From positions 1-38,943 of the forward strand of contig NZ_PJRJ01000027.1 in the NCBI RefSeq assembly GCF_003711395.1: 38,943 bases of DNA. Direction: 5' to 3'. The position numbers and the translations under genes are program-made. Shown one piece after another: positions 15,755 to 24,796 of this stretch (position 1 is the stretch's first letter; every line of letters starts with the position of its first letter). Below the pieces are notes generated by a model. The model was not told the origin of the DNA, searched no databases, and was given only the letters and a program-made list of their open reading frames with translations. The stretch is from Acinetobacter sp. B51(2017) (GTDB taxonomy: Bacteria > Pseudomonadota > Gammaproteobacteria > Pseudomonadales > Moraxellaceae).

Positions 15755-16942
15755 TTACAGCAGTGTTAAGGCAGCATAATAAGCGGCAAAACTGCCGATT
15801 AAACTGAGCCAAATTGGCAATTTACTGCGTAACAAGCCAATCACGACCAGCACAAAAATACCATCCCAAATTGAGCTAAGATATTTTTGTCCCATCTCTA
15901 ACACTAAATATAACAATAATCCCACCACTGCCGCATTAATGCCGACCAGAGCACGAAACAAATGGGGTTGCTGCATGAGTTTGCTCCAATACGGCAACAG
16001 ACCAAACATGAGTAAAAAAGAGGGCAAAAAAATCACCACAGTAGCAAACAGCGCATTGCCCCCCGCAGATGAGCTTAAGGGCAATAAAGCGCCTAAATAA
16101 CTTGCAAAACTAAATAAAGGGCCAGGCATGAGCTGTTCCAACGCATAGCCTAAGTCAAATTGAGGCTGTGCCAACCAAGCAGTGGTGACAAACTCTTGTT
16201 GTAATAACGGCAAAATAATATGTCCGCCGCCAAATACCAAAGATGCAGTGCGGTATAGCGCCATAAAGCTGTCTAACCATAGATTTGGACCAAGAGCACT
16301 TAATACTGGAACCAAAATAAACGGCAGAACAAACAGCACTATATAAAAATGTGCTTGAGATTGCTGTTTACTAGATACCAACAGTGGCTGGATAGATGGA
16401 TTTTGGCTATGGCTGGCATAATATATTCCCACGACGCCACCTAGAACAATCACTAAAAGCTGATTTAAACCATGCGGTAACACATATAATAATAAAGTGG
16501 CCAGTAACATGAGCATATATTGCCAAGTAAACTTACAAAAGCTGCGTAACATTTGCCAAAATGCCCACAGCACTATCCCCAGTACTAGAAGCTGAATGAC
16601 ATGGAAAAAGTCACCTGATAAATAAGGGCTCAGTTTGAGGCCTAAAATGGCGGCAATTGTCATCAGCAGCATTGAGGGGAGGGTAAAACCGAGCCAAGCA
16701 CAAAGCGCTCCGCCATAGCCTTGGAGCACATAACCTAAACCAATCCCCACTTGGCTACTGGTTGGACCTGGTAAAATTTGTGCCAAAGCCAATACTTCAC
16801 TGTATTGCTGTTCAGAAATATAGTGTAAGTCTTTGACCAAGCGTTGATAAAACAACACTAAATGTGCAGCTGGGCCACCAAAAGCAATACAGCCCAATTG
16901 TAAAAATAGCCAAAAAATCTGTCCATAACTGAGTTGGATCAC
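15755..16942 (-). CDS. chrA: Chromate transporter family protein ChrA (long CHR type)
   Basis: A 395-residue inner-membrane protein of the CHR superfamily, which exports chromate or related oxyanions. Two homologous halves are visible. The N half carries FGGPAAH near residues 21-27 and ALAQILPGPTSSQVGIGLGY at about 51-70. The C half carries the matching FGGGHIILPLL and LEQLMPGPLFSFASYLGA. About ten membrane helices are expected. The start is a GTG at 16942 with an AAGGAT ribosome site. No chrB regulator or other metal-resistance genes lie beside it, so chromate resistance is a family-level guess. Confidence 0.92.
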   Translation of the reverse strand: MIQLSYGQIFWLFLQLGCIAFGGPAAHLVLFYQRLVKDLHYISEQQYSEVLALAQILPGPTSSQVGIGLGYVLQGYGGALCAWLGFTLPSMLLMTIAAILGLKLSPYLSGDFFHVIQLLVLGIVLWAFWQMLRSFCKFTWQYMLMLLATLLLYVLPHGLNQLLVIVLGGVVGIYYASHSQNPSIQPLLVSSKQQSQAHFYIVLFVLPFILVPVLSALGPNLWLDSFMALYRTASLVFGGGHIILPLLQQEFVTTAWLAQPQFDLGYALEQLMPGPLFSFASYLGALLPLSSSAGGNALFATVVIFLPSFLLMFGLLPYWSKLMQQPHLFRALVGINAAVVGLLLYLVLEMGQKYLSSIWDGIFVLVVIGLLRSKLPIWLSLIGSFAAYYAALTLL

Positions 16943-17024
16943 CGTCTATACATCCTTGTGAAGGGCATCGCCCAGTAAAAAATCAGTGACTTTAAAGAAA
17001 AAGCATGTCACACAGATGACAGGC

Positions 17025-17054
17025 AAAAAAAAGAGTATGCTTAAAAGCATACTC
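17025..17054 (-). terminator. Intrinsic terminator of the TauD/TfdA gene
   Basis: GAGTATGC (17033-17040) and GCATACTC (17047-17054) form a stem; read leftward, the second arm is followed by eight T. It lies 56 bp past the dioxygenase stop. Confidence 0.85.
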
Positions 17055-17109
17055 ATGCGCTGTAAAAAAATATCTTATTATAATTGATTGGGCTGAAATC
17101 TAGCGATCA

Positions 17110-18063
17110 TTAAAATGGGCGAGCTCCTGCTAAGCTAATACGTTTGAGCAAACGGCGCTGCTCACTCGGAAAAGGTTTACGCGAATGTAGCGTCACTTGA
17201 TTATCCCAAAACACAATATCACCTTGCTGCCAATTGTGTTCATAACGAAACTCAGGTTTGAGTAAATGGGCGCGTAATGTCGCAATTAATTGACTGCCTG
17301 CTTGATCATCATAATTGACCAATTCTACTTCAGAGCGTTCATTCAGCCACAGCGCTTTGCGTCCTGTTTCAGGATGGGTACGCACTAAAGGGTGCGCATA
17401 GCCATAGCCAACCGTGGGTTGATCTTTAAAGCGATATAAAGGCGTATTGCCATAACCATTTTGACCTGTATTACTGTTTGCGCGGACGAAAGGGTTATAG
17501 GTGATCAATTGCAAACCATCAATATGTGCTTTGGTTGCCTCATCTAGCGCATCATAGGCTTTAATGGTGTTGTACCATGAGGTTTGTCCCCCATCTTGTG
17601 GCAGTTCAATCGCATACAGTAACGAGCCAAAAGAGGGCTGTGGCGTCCATTGGTGATCAGCATGTGCTGCCAATTCGCCATGACCAGTATAATCACCTTG
17701 ACCTACCGCATTGGATACTGGAATGACATCAGGAGGAATACCTGTGTCTTGTTGAGTTGCTAATACAGGGTTGTCAGCACTTGGGCGGAAAATCGCGCCA
17801 AAATAACTGGCAAACGCTAAATACTGTGCATCATCTAAAGTTTGACCTTTAAAAATTAAAATCAAATGCTCGGCCAAGGCTTGTTTTAAACGAAAAATGG
17901 TTGCGCCGCTTTGTGCTTTGCCTGTATCTAAGCCCCAAACTTCTGCGCCTAGTGCACCTTGAATGGGGCGGATTTCAATATCGTGATCATTTTGTAATTG
18001 CTCTGATTGATGCCAACGCGGTGCATCAAAAATGGCTTGAGAAAGTGGGCTGAGTGCAGTCAT
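17110..18063 (-). CDS. TauD/TfdA-family 2-oxoglutarate/Fe(II) dioxygenase
   Basis: A 317-residue non-heme iron dioxygenase that would hydroxylate a small acid (taurine, alkyl sulfate, phenoxyacetate or similar) using 2-oxoglutarate. The iron-binding facial triad is H134-x-D136 (LAAHADHQW) and the distal H293 (VTLHSRKPF), with the 2-oxoglutarate-binding Arg region just after (QRRLLKRISLAG). GALGAEVWGLD is the family's N-terminal motif and GGQTSWYNTIKAYDAL the conserved strand after the metal site. Monocistronic with its own terminator and a good AGGAA ribosome site; no sulfonate transporter lies next to it, so the substrate is unknown. A second, decayed member of the family lies at 34240-35037. 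Confidence 0.92.
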   Translation of the reverse strand: MTALSPLSQAIFDAPRWHQSEQLQNDHDIEIRPIQGALGAEVWGLDTGKAQSGATIFRLKQALAEHLILIFKGQTLDDAQYLAFASYFGAIFRPSADNPVLATQQDTGIPPDVIPVSNAVGQGDYTGHGELAAHADHQWTPQPSFGSLLYAIELPQDGGQTSWYNTIKAYDALDEATKAHIDGLQLITYNPFVRANSNTGQNGYGNTPLYRFKDQPTVGYGYAHPLVRTHPETGRKALWLNERSEVELVNYDDQAGSQLIATLRAHLLKPEFRYEHNWQQGDIVFWDNQVTLHSRKPFPSEQRRLLKRISLAGARPF

Positions 18064-18250
18064 GTTTATTCCTAAGTTTTCTATTGCTTGGGATTAACTT
18101 AAGATGAACAGAAGCAAAGCGAAAATCATAAAAATATCTAAGTTTATGAAAAACAGCAGAAAATAACTTAAATGATTGTTTTTCTATCTTTTAGTGTTTT
18201 ATACGATCTAAGTTAGATTTTCTGCTGTGCAGCATGTTTAAAAAACGACA

Positions 18251-18385
18251 CTAGTGGGCGCAAAAGGCTAGATTAAAATATACAAATAAATCAGGTGTAT
18301 TCAGCCATAAGCCGAGTGATACAGCCAATAATAGCAATACAATCAAGCCAATTCCGAATTTGACTTGCCATGCAAAATTAGTCAT
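18251..18385 (-). CDS. 44-residue single-span membrane protein overlapping the MFS gene
   Basis: A short open frame that begins inside the last codons of the MFS gene (8-bp overlap) reads MTNFAWQVKFGIGLIVLLLL and continues AVSLGLWLNTPDLFVYFNLA, ending FCAH. Residues 9-28 form one strongly hydrophobic segment, flanked by a basic N side (QVK) and a short C-terminal tail. The overlap suggests translational coupling and a role as a small partner or stabiliser of the transporter, as known for other small membrane proteins. No family recognised. The coding call rests on the overlap and the clean membrane segment. Confidence 0.6.
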   Translation of the reverse strand: MTNFAWQVKFGIGLIVLLLLAVSLGLWLNTPDLFVYFNLAFCAH

Positions 18386-19589
18386 GTACCACCGCCTTTT
18401 CATTGACCATGAAGTGTACCAGTACTCCAAAAATACTCAGTAAAATCGATAAAATCCACACCACATTGTAATTACCAGTCATATCGTGATTTAAGCCACC
18501 GAGCCAACCGCCTAAGAACGAACCGACTTGATGGGTAAAGAACACCAAACCACTCAGCATAGTTAAGTATTTCACCCCAAACATATTGGCCACAATGCCG
18601 TTGGTGAGTGGAACAGTAGATAACCACAGGAGTCCCATCACCACGCCAAAAGCATACACGCTCCATGTGGTGAGTGGTAAAACTAAGAATAAAATCATGG
18701 CGATACCGCGTAGACCGTATAAGCCCATCAGCAAATGGGGTTTAGAGTATTTTCCGCCCAGCCAACCTGCGGTATAGGTACCGACAATGTTAAATAAACC
18801 CACTAACGCCAAGAAGATCGTCCCTGTGGTGGCATTAAAGCCATGATCAATTAAATAACCGGGCAAGTGAATACCAATAAACACCACTTGAAAACCACAG
18901 ACAAAAAAGCCTAAGGATAAAAACCAAAACGGTTTATGGTTTTTGGCAATAACTAAAATTTGCTTAAAGCTTAAGACGGGTGTGGTGGAGGGTGCGGCAT
19001 TTGGATCCACATACATCGGTGCTTTTAAAGTCCATGCTAGAGGTACCAAAAGCGCAACTAAAATCGAACTAATGAATAAAGCACTTTTCCAGCCAAAACT
19101 TTGTAATAACAGTAAAGTGGTAGGCAGCATAATAAACTGACCAAATGAACCTGCGGCACTGGCAATGCCCATGGCAAGGCTACGTTTAGATGGATGCGCG
19201 GCACGACCTACAGCAGAGAGCAAAACCGGGAATGAGGTTGCAGATAAAGCTAAACCTAAGATTAAACCTGCACTTAAATTCAGCAATAAGCCTGTTGAAC
19301 TCATGGCCATCAGAGAGAGGCCTAAAACATAGAGTAAGCCACCTACAGCAACCACCACTTTAGAGCCATATCTATCGGCAAAAGCACCGGTAATGGGTTG
19401 TACTGCACCCCAAATTAAGTTTTGTAAGGCAATCGCAAGGCTAAAAACGTTATGTCCCCAACCAAATTCATGGCTCATCGGCACTAAATACAAACCAAAC
19501 GCATGCCGAATCCCTAAAGACAAGGCCAAGATGATGGCACTGCCGATCAGCATATAAATAAGGGTGTTAGAAAAACGCGTCTCTGACAT
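18378..19589 (-). CDS. MFS transporter
   Basis: A 403-residue major facilitator with twelve predicted helices and a short central loop near residues 195-210 (APMYVDPNAAPSTTPV). The loop 2-3 signature is present as GAFADRYGSKVV near residues 68-79. It resembles the monocarboxylate/YbfB-like branch (SLGIRHAFGLYLVPMSHEFGW at the start). Substrate unknown; the upstream and downstream neighbours (map and the TauD/TfdA gene) give no clear hint, although the dioxygenase is on the same strand about 300 bp downstream. The last codons overlap a 44-codon membrane-protein ORF. Confidence 0.9.
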   Translation of the reverse strand: MSETRFSNTLIYMLIGSAIILALSLGIRHAFGLYLVPMSHEFGWGHNVFSLAIALQNLIWGAVQPITGAFADRYGSKVVVAVGGLLYVLGLSLMAMSSTGLLLNLSAGLILGLALSATSFPVLLSAVGRAAHPSKRSLAMGIASAAGSFGQFIMLPTTLLLLQSFGWKSALFISSILVALLVPLAWTLKAPMYVDPNAAPSTTPVLSFKQILVIAKNHKPFWFLSLGFFVCGFQVVFIGIHLPGYLIDHGFNATTGTIFLALVGLFNIVGTYTAGWLGGKYSKPHLLMGLYGLRGIAMILFLVLPLTTWSVYAFGVVMGLLWLSTVPLTNGIVANMFGVKYLTMLSGLVFFTHQVGSFLGGWLGGLNHDMTGNYNVVWILSILLSIFGVLVHFMVNEKAVVHD

Positions 19590-19688
19590 AAAACATTCCG
19601 ATGTATGGCGTACGGCTTATGGTAAACCATTCAAAATAAGGCAACGATAACTTTAAGTTGGCAAGCGATATGCTTTTTAGTTATAAAA

Positions 19689-19712
19689 AAAGCCACCCGT
19701 AGGTGGCTTTTA
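19689..19712 (-). terminator. Intrinsic terminator of map
   Basis: AAAGCCACC (19689-19697) and GGTGGCTTT (19702-19710) close a CGTA loop, with A/T tails on both sides, 16 bp past the map stop. Confidence 0.9.
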
Positions 19713-19727
19713 CTGTGTCGTCAAGGC

Positions 19728-20552
19728 TTAGTTAAAGCGTGACAAATCCTCTTCAGGACGTGCAGTGAGCACTTCTACACCGGTTTTTGTTACCAATAAC
19801 GTATGTTCGTATTGCGCAGATAAGCTGTGATCTTTGGTCACAACTGTCCATTTGTCGCCTAATAATTTAGTTTTCCAGTCGCCCGCATTGACCATGGGTT
19901 CAATGGTGAAGGTCATGCCTTCTTCTAAAATCATGCCAGTATTCGGTTGACCGTAGTGCAATACTTGTGGTTCATCATGGAACACTTCGCCAATACCATG
20001 ACCACAGTATTCACGCACAACGCTAAAACGCTCAGATTCTACATATTGTTGAATCGCGTGACCGATATCACCCATTGTGGCACCTGGTTTCACCACTTGC
20101 ATACCACGGTACATGGCTTCTTGCGCCACTTTACACAAACGATTAGCTAAAATAGAGGTTTCTTCACCTACGATATACATCATGTTGGTATCGCCGTGGA
20201 AACCATCTTTAATCACAGTCACATCAATATTTAAGATATCGCCTTTTTTGAGCTTTTTCGCTTCAGATGGAATACCGTGACACACCACATGGTTCACTGA
20301 GGTACAGATTACATGTTGGAACGCAGGGCGACCTGGCGCTGCACCATAGCCTAAGCATGCAGGAATTGCGTCTTGTTTATTCACGATATAATCATGACAA
20401 ATCGTATCAAGTTCTAAGGTCGTTACACCCGGAACAATATGCGGTTTGATCATATCCAAGACTTCTGCTGCCAGTCGTCCTGCTACACGCATCTTTTCGA
20501 TATCTTCAGCAGATTTGATTAAACGACGTGGAGCTTCATAAGTACTGTTCAT
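19728..20552 (-). CDS. map: Methionine aminopeptidase, type I
   Basis: Removes the initiator methionine from nascent proteins. The 274-residue protein has the pita-bread fold landmarks and its five metal ligands: two Asp in NIDVTVIKDGFHGDTNMMY, His in YCGHGIGEVFHDEPQ, and Glu in TFTIEPMVN and QYEHTLLVT. CHGIPSEAKKLKKGDI is typical of bacterial type Ia enzymes. The ATG at 20552 is preferred to a TTG three codons upstream. It diverges from rpsB, the common gammaproteobacterial arrangement map | rpsB-tsf. Confidence 0.97.
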   Translation of the reverse strand: MNSTYEAPRRLIKSAEDIEKMRVAGRLAAEVLDMIKPHIVPGVTTLELDTICHDYIVNKQDAIPACLGYGAAPGRPAFQHVICTSVNHVVCHGIPSEAKKLKKGDILNIDVTVIKDGFHGDTNMMYIVGEETSILANRLCKVAQEAMYRGMQVVKPGATMGDIGHAIQQYVESERFSVVREYCGHGIGEVFHDEPQVLHYGQPNTGMILEEGMTFTIEPMVNAGDWKTKLLGDKWTVVTKDHSLSAQYEHTLLVTKTGVEVLTARPEEDLSRFN

Positions 20553-20567
20553 GATCTTCAAAAACTT

Positions 20568-20597
20568 TTGGAAATTTGTATGTGACTATGGTATAAA
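20568..20597 (+). promoter_or_regulatory. Promoter of rpsB-tsf
   Basis: TTGGAA (20568-20573) and TATAAA (20592-20597) are separated by 18 bp. Transcription would start near 20604, giving a leader of about 155 nt, close to the long leader known for the E. coli rpsB transcript. Confidence 0.6.
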
Positions 20598-20659
20598 TAG
20601 CCGCCCATTTTATCAAATGCTTTTTCGTGAATATCTTTCACGAGCTTTGTGCGATGGGG

Positions 20660-20760
20660 CATTAAAATCCGCACATATATCGACACATTTCTCTGGGTGC
20701 CCTTTAGGGTGGAGAATGCGGATATATGGAGGCCTAACCCAAATCTTTAAGGTAAAAGAA
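20660..20760 (+). promoter_or_regulatory. Structured rpsB leader, probable S2 autoregulatory element
   Basis: The segment before the rpsB ribosome site folds well. TCCGC (20668-20672) pairs with GCGGA (20718-20722); inside, CCC-TTTA-GGG (20700-20709) and a TCTC/GAGA helix form stacked hairpins. ATATAT at 20675 could instead pair with ATATAT at 20722, an alternative that suggests a switch or pseudoknot. Gammaproteobacterial rpsB leaders are known to be conserved S2 binding sites. The AAGG ribosome site follows at 20748-20752. Confidence 0.6.
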
Positions 20761-20761
20761 A

Positions 20762-21511
20762 ATGGCAGATTACAACGTAAGCATGCGCGACCTTCTTCAA
20801 GCAGGCGCACACTTTGGTCACCAAACACGTTTTTGGAACCCAAAAATGCGCGACTACATCTTTGGCGCGCGTAACAAAATTCACATCATCAACCTTGAGC
20901 ACACTGTTCCTGCGTTAAATGATGCGTTGAACTTTGCTAACAACTTGGCTAGCAAAAAGAACAAAGTTTTGTTCGTTGGTACTAAACGTGCTGCTTCTGC
21001 GATCATCCGTGAACAAGCGCAACGCGCTGGTCAACCATACGTTGATCACCGTTGGTTAGGTGGTATGTTGACGAACTGGAAAACTTTACGTCAATCTATC
21101 AACCGTTTAAAAGATCTTCAAACTCAATCTACTGACGGTACTTTTGCTAAGCTTACTAAACGTGAAGCTTTAGAGCGTACTCGTGAGATGGAAAAACTTG
21201 AACGTGCTTTAGGCGGCGTTAAGAACATGGGTGGTTTACCTGACGCATTATTCGTAATCGACGTTGATCACGAAGCGATTGCAATCAAAGAAGCTAAAAA
21301 CTTAGGTATTCCTGTAATTGGTATCGTTGATACAAACTCTAACCCAGACAACGTAGACTACGTAATTCCGGGTAACGACGATGCGATCCGTGCAGTAACA
21401 CTTTATGCTTCTGCTATGGCTGACGCGATTATTGCTGGTAAAGAATACGCTCAAACTCAAGCAAATGCGCAAGCAAAAGCTGAAGACGTTAAAGAAGCTC
21501 CAGAGGCTTAA
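20762..21511 (+). CDS. rpsB: 30S ribosomal protein S2
   Basis: Ribosomal protein of the small subunit head/platform junction, needed for S1 binding. The 249-residue protein begins [20 protein letters not shown], with the S2 signatures [38 protein letters not shown] and [14 protein letters not shown]. The C-terminal tail is rich in Ala, Gln and Lys. Codon use is strongly biased to the preferred set, as in highly expressed genes. First gene of rpsB-tsf, separated from tsf by an attenuator-like hairpin. Confidence 0.99.
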   Translation: MADYNVSMRDLLQAGAHFGHQTRFWNPKMRDYIFGARNKIHIINLEHTVPALNDALNFANNLASKKNKVLFVGTKRAASAIIREQAQRAGQPYVDHRWLGGMLTNWKTLRQSINRLKDLQTQSTDGTFAKLTKREALERTREMEKLERALGGVKNMGGLPDALFVIDVDHEAIAIKEAKNLGIPVIGIVDTNSNPDNVDYVIPGNDDAIRAVTLYASAMADAIIAGKEYAQTQANAQAKAEDVKEAPEA

Positions 21512-21579
21512 TGCGTTTTGACGCAAGCTTGTCATTTTTGCGACATGTGATGGTGGCATAGTAAGCGTTATGTATGCAG

Positions 21580-21612
21580 ACGGCCCATGAGGACACCTCT
21601 GGGCCGTTTCTG
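21580..21612 (+). terminator. Attenuator-like hairpin between rpsB and tsf
   Basis: ACGGCCCA (21580-21587) pairs with TGGGCCGT (21600-21607), and the inner GAGG (21589-21592) with CCTC (21596-21599), leaving a 3-nt loop; TTCTGTT follows. A partial terminator in this gap would lower tsf relative to rpsB, as described for E. coli. Confidence 0.75.
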
Positions 21613-21655
21613 TTCCAAACAAGAATACATTTTCTACCGAATTTAGGAGATTCAC

Positions 21656-22537
21656 ATGACTGCTATTACTGCAAGCATGGTAAAAGAATTGCGTGACCGT
21701 ACTGGTCTTGCAATGATGGAATGCAAAAAAGCGTTAACTGAAGCTGGTGGCGACGTTGAGCTTGCAATTGACAACCTTCGTAAATCAGGTCAAGCAAAAG
21801 CTGCTAAAAAAGCAGGTAACATTGCTGCTGATGGCGCGATCACAATTGCTCAAGAAGGCAACAAAGCACTTCTTTTAGAAGTAAACTGCCAAACTGACTT
21901 TGTTGCTAAAGACGAAAACTTTGCTGGTTTCTCTGCTAAAGTTGCTGCTGCTGCGCTTGCTGCAAACGTAACTGAAGCTGCTCAAATCGCTGAACTTAAA
22001 CTTGAAGATGGTTCAACTGTTGAAGAAGCGCGTATTGCACTTGTTCAAAAAATCGGTGAAAACATCCAAGTTCGTCGTGCAACAATCGTTGAAGGCGACA
22101 ACCTTGCAGTTTACAAACACGGTTTGAAAATCGGTGTTGTTGTTGCTTATGCAGGTGATGCTGCAACTGGTAAAGGCATTGCAATGCACGTTGCTGCGTT
22201 CAACCCAGTTGCTGTAACTGAAGCTGACGTATCTGCTGAGCTTATCGCAAAAGAGAAAGAAATTGCTGAAGCTAAAGCAATTGAATCTGGTAAGCCTGCA
22301 AACATCGTTGAAAAAATGGTAACTGGTTCAGTTCAAAAGTACTTAAACGAAGTTGTACTTGAGAACCAAATGTACGTTATCGACAACGATAAGAAAGTTG
22401 CAGAAATTCTTAAATCAACTGGTACTACAGTTGCTCAATTCGTTCGCTTCGAAGTAGGTGAAGGTATTGAGAAGAAAGCAGAAATGAGCTTCGCTGACGA
22501 AGTTGCTGCTGCTCAAGCTGCTGCTGCTGCGCAATAA
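21656..22537 (+). CDS. tsf: Elongation factor Ts
   Basis: Guanine nucleotide exchange factor that recycles EF-Tu-GDP. The 293-residue protein has the N-terminal UBA-like domain ([35 protein letters not shown] in several parts), the core contact motif [13 protein letters not shown] (the TDF residues enter EF-Tu), the two core subdomains with [11 protein letters not shown], and the coiled-coil and C-terminal region. AGGAG ribosome site at 21646. The C-terminus is a run of Ala and Gln. Second gene of the rpsB operon. Confidence 0.99.
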   Translation: MTAITASMVKELRDRTGLAMMECKKALTEAGGDVELAIDNLRKSGQAKAAKKAGNIAADGAITIAQEGNKALLLEVNCQTDFVAKDENFAGFSAKVAAAALAANVTEAAQIAELKLEDGSTVEEARIALVQKIGENIQVRRATIVEGDNLAVYKHGLKIGVVVAYAGDAATGKGIAMHVAAFNPVAVTEADVSAELIAKEKEIAEAKAIESGKPANIVEKMVTGSVQKYLNEVVLENQMYVIDNDKKVAEILKSTGTTVAQFVRFEVGEGIEKKAEMSFADEVAAAQAAAAAQ

Positions 22538-22560
22538 TTTTTACCTTTAGGTAAAAGTTA

Positions 22561-22590
22561 AAAAAAGCCCCAAATTTTGGGGCTTTTTTT
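22561..22590. terminator. Terminator between tsf and the convergent acidic-protein gene
   Basis: GCCCCAAA and TTTGGGGC pair around a single-base centre, with six A before and seven T after; it works both ways. A weaker hairpin, TTTTACC/GGTAAAA with a TTTA loop, lies just before it at 22540-22557. Confidence 0.92.
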
Positions 22591-22598
22591 ATGCTTAT

Positions 22599-23264
22599 TT
22601 ATAATTTACCCACCAAATGCGCAAATTGATGATGGCTATATTCGGCCCTTAAAAATAAACGCACTTGTGGAATCGAATATGCATCTTCAAGCAACAGGGT
22701 TAGATCTTCTAAAACTGCGGCAGGCGCATGGCTTAAAATAAACTGAAACTTATGGGGTTGCATAATTGCAATAACATTAAAGCCATTGCGCAAAATCGTA
22801 TTCAGTAAATTTTCTACAATCACCACGGTGAGTTCTAGCACATCATCACTGGGTTCAAAATAGAATGACTCGACTTGCTCTAATTCAAAAGCATTATCTT
22901 CGGCTATCAACAGCAGTTCATCGATAGGATCTGAGCTATGTTCGGGTGAGGGTTCGACAAAATCGGCAAAAGCTTGTTCTTCTTCATGCAATCGCTCAAA
23001 AAAATCGTAAACTTCATCTAAAGTTTGATCAATTTCAATTGGTTTTTCCAGCACCGATAAAAAATTTAATTTTAGATCAAAGGCATTGGCCCAATCACGA
23101 TACTCACAATCAATCACATATTGTTGCGCGATGCTGTATTCACTCAGCCATGCTTCAAACCAAGCATGACTACTTTGTTCAAGGTCAATTGCTGGAAAAT
23201 CATCAGGCTGAAGTTTGGGAAAAATATAGATGAGTAAATCGCGAAGTAATTGACTTTCGTGCAT
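22599..23264 (-). CDS. Hypothetical acidic protein
   Basis: A 221-residue soluble protein, not recognised. The ATG at 23264 is used; a TTG three codons upstream is possible and neither has a clear ribosome site. The middle (about residues 75-150) is very rich in Asp and Glu (FERLHEEEQAFADF, EPSPEHSSDPIDELLL, FYFEPSDDVLEL). The C-terminal part looks like a compact alpha/beta domain (VVIVENLLNTIL, FNVIAIMQPHKFQFIL). No signal peptide, membrane segment or catalytic motif is apparent. It stands alone, convergent with tsf. Confidence 0.75.
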   Translation of the reverse strand: MHESQLLRDLLIYIFPKLQPDDFPAIDLEQSSHAWFEAWLSEYSIAQQYVIDCEYRDWANAFDLKLNFLSVLEKPIEIDQTLDEVYDFFERLHEEEQAFADFVEPSPEHSSDPIDELLLIAEDNAFELEQVESFYFEPSDDVLELTVVIVENLLNTILRNGFNVIAIMQPHKFQFILSHAPAAVLEDLTLLLEDAYSIPQVRLFLRAEYSHHQFAHLVGKL

Positions 23265-23476
23265 GGTCAACAATGATAGCTAGGACAGTCTTTACTATAG
23301 AAGATTTTGCTGAATAAATCAGCATGCAAGCGACGACAGTCAGGCTTGACTAAAGATCCAATTGCTGCAGTGGTCGCTTTAAAGCTATATAGGCTAGCTG
23401 AGGCTTAAAAAGCTAAAATCCGCTCAAATTTTCCTATTAAATACCTAGATTTGTATGTGAAAACCGATAACCCATC

Positions 23477-23932
23477 TTAAATGCGCACCATTTGCGATTT
23501 TTGCCGTGTTTTCCATTTAAAGCCAGCTTTACCTAATAAACTGTCAAGGCACCAAATTGGGCCAATCAGTAAGAATTGTAGGTCTTTAAAGAAAGATGGT
23601 TTTTTACCCTCAATAGAATGTCCATAAAATTGTCCTAGCCAAGCCAAAATGAATATGCTGAGATAAAAACCGAAGCCTACAGGTAGGCTATAAATGAGGG
23701 CAAGTAACACTATATTAAGAATGGCCATGGCACAAGCCAAAAGCATATCTAAACGAGCATAAAACATAAAGCTCAATACTAAAAGCACACAGGCCAATAG
23801 CCAACTAAAGTGTGCCACAATCGCCACGATGGCAAAATAGATGCTAGGTACACAGAGCCAATGGATTTTTTTATTGAGCGGATGTTGGTGGTTTTGATTA
23901 TATTCGTCCAACCAATCTTGTAAGTGGCGCAT
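23477..23932 (-). CDS. Mpo1-like (DUF962) membrane protein
   Basis: A 151-residue inner-membrane protein of the DUF962/YGL010w family, to which yeast Mpo1, a fatty acid alpha-oxidation dioxygenase, belongs. Conserved histidines are present at H15/H17 and H24 (NHQHPLNKKIHWLCVP) and H105 (QFYGHSIEGKKPSFF), with E108. Four hydrophobic spans cover about residues 26-100. The start at 23932 has a near-perfect AGGAGGTGA ribosome site; the reading frame is open upstream but without similarity. Enzymatic activity in bacteria is not established; iron-dependent hydroxy-fatty-acid oxidation is a family-based guess. Confidence 0.88.
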   Translation of the reverse strand: MRHLQDWLDEYNQNHQHPLNKKIHWLCVPSIYFAIVAIVAHFSWLLACVLLVLSFMFYARLDMLLACAMAILNIVLLALIYSLPVGFGFYLSIFILAWLGQFYGHSIEGKKPSFFKDLQFLLIGPIWCLDSLLGKAGFKWKTRQKSQMVRI

Positions 23933-23980
23933 ATTCACCTCCTGTGGATACTGCTCTAAATATAGCAGTCGCTTTATATA

Positions 23981-24005
23981 AAAAAAGCCACATTCAATGT
24001 GGCTT
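23981..24005 (-). terminator. Intrinsic terminator of the rlpA-like gene
   Basis: AAAAGCCACAT and ATGTGGCTTTT form an 11-bp stem with a 3-nt loop; read leftward it is followed by TTTTTTT. It separates the rlpA-like gene from the Mpo1-like gene. Confidence 0.9.
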
Positions 24006-24036
24006 TTGTATGATTTGTCAAATGTAGCATCAAGCA

Positions 24037-24648
24037 TTAAGAGTTAGGACCATCTACGCGCTCAATACTTACTTTGCCTACACCGGCATTGGTAATACCC
24101 AGTTGCTTGGCTGCACCATAAGAAAGATCAAGTACACGGTTACCATGGAATGGACCACGATCATTCACCTTAACAATCACGCTCTTACCATTGCTCTTAT
24201 TGGTTACGCGAATATAGCAATTCAGTGGCAAGCTACGATGAGCCGCTGTCAAAGCATTCATATCAAATGTTTCACCGCTGGCAGTTTTACGACCATGGAA
24301 CTGACGACCATACCAAGATGCCATACCTGTTTGGCTAAACTTACGTACCGTATTGGATGCCACGGTATTTAACTTTTCAATCACTGAAGGCTCTTCAGCA
24401 GGAATTTCGATTTTAGCAGCGATGGTTTGACGACGGACATTGTCACCTGAACGCTCAGTGATTGAAAGGCTATTTAAATTAGAAAAATGTTGATTGAAGT
24501 TTTGTGCTTCTTTATTTAATACACGCGCCGCTAAACGAGTGGTGTCTGGATCATGTTTCAGTGATGACGATTGTACCATATCTGCCTGTGACTGACTCAG
24601 GACAAAGATACTGCTTAGGGCTAAAATATATTTAAACGATGAATGCAT
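24037..24648 (-). CDS. RlpA-family septal/double-psi beta-barrel protein
   Basis: A 203-residue exported protein with a signal peptide (cleavage after SQSQA at about residue 22), a linker, and a C-terminal RlpA-like double-psi beta-barrel from about residue 106. Motifs seen are GMASWYGRQFHGRKTASGETFDMNALTAAH and VNDRGPFHGNRVLDLSYGAAKQLG, which include the Asp and His positions used by lytic RlpA of Pseudomonas. There is no lipobox cysteine and no C-terminal SPOR domain, so it is a short soluble type. It probably acts on peptidoglycan. AGGAG ribosome site at 24654-24658. It lies near another murein hydrolase, mltB. Confidence 0.9.
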   Translation of the reverse strand: MHSSFKYILALSSIFVLSQSQADMVQSSSLKHDPDTTRLAARVLNKEAQNFNQHFSNLNSLSITERSGDNVRRQTIAAKIEIPAEEPSVIEKLNTVASNTVRKFSQTGMASWYGRQFHGRKTASGETFDMNALTAAHRSLPLNCYIRVTNKSNGKSVIVKVNDRGPFHGNRVLDLSYGAAKQLGITNAGVGKVSIERVDGPNS

Positions 24649-24796
24649 AAAGACTCCTATTATCAAAAAATTGCCAGTGTAGAGGCGGGCAAATTTTCAG
24701 ATAAATTGATGTTTGCAACTACATTTGACGGAAGGGATAATATTCATGCGCTCTGTATAGTGTCTAGAGCTGATACCAAAATAATGAGAAAAATTA

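Noticed and set aside
22495..22537. Alanine/glutamine-coding repeat at the end of tsf (gctgctgct...)
   Set aside because: Low-complexity C-terminal tail of EF-Ts, not a nucleotide repeat with its own function.
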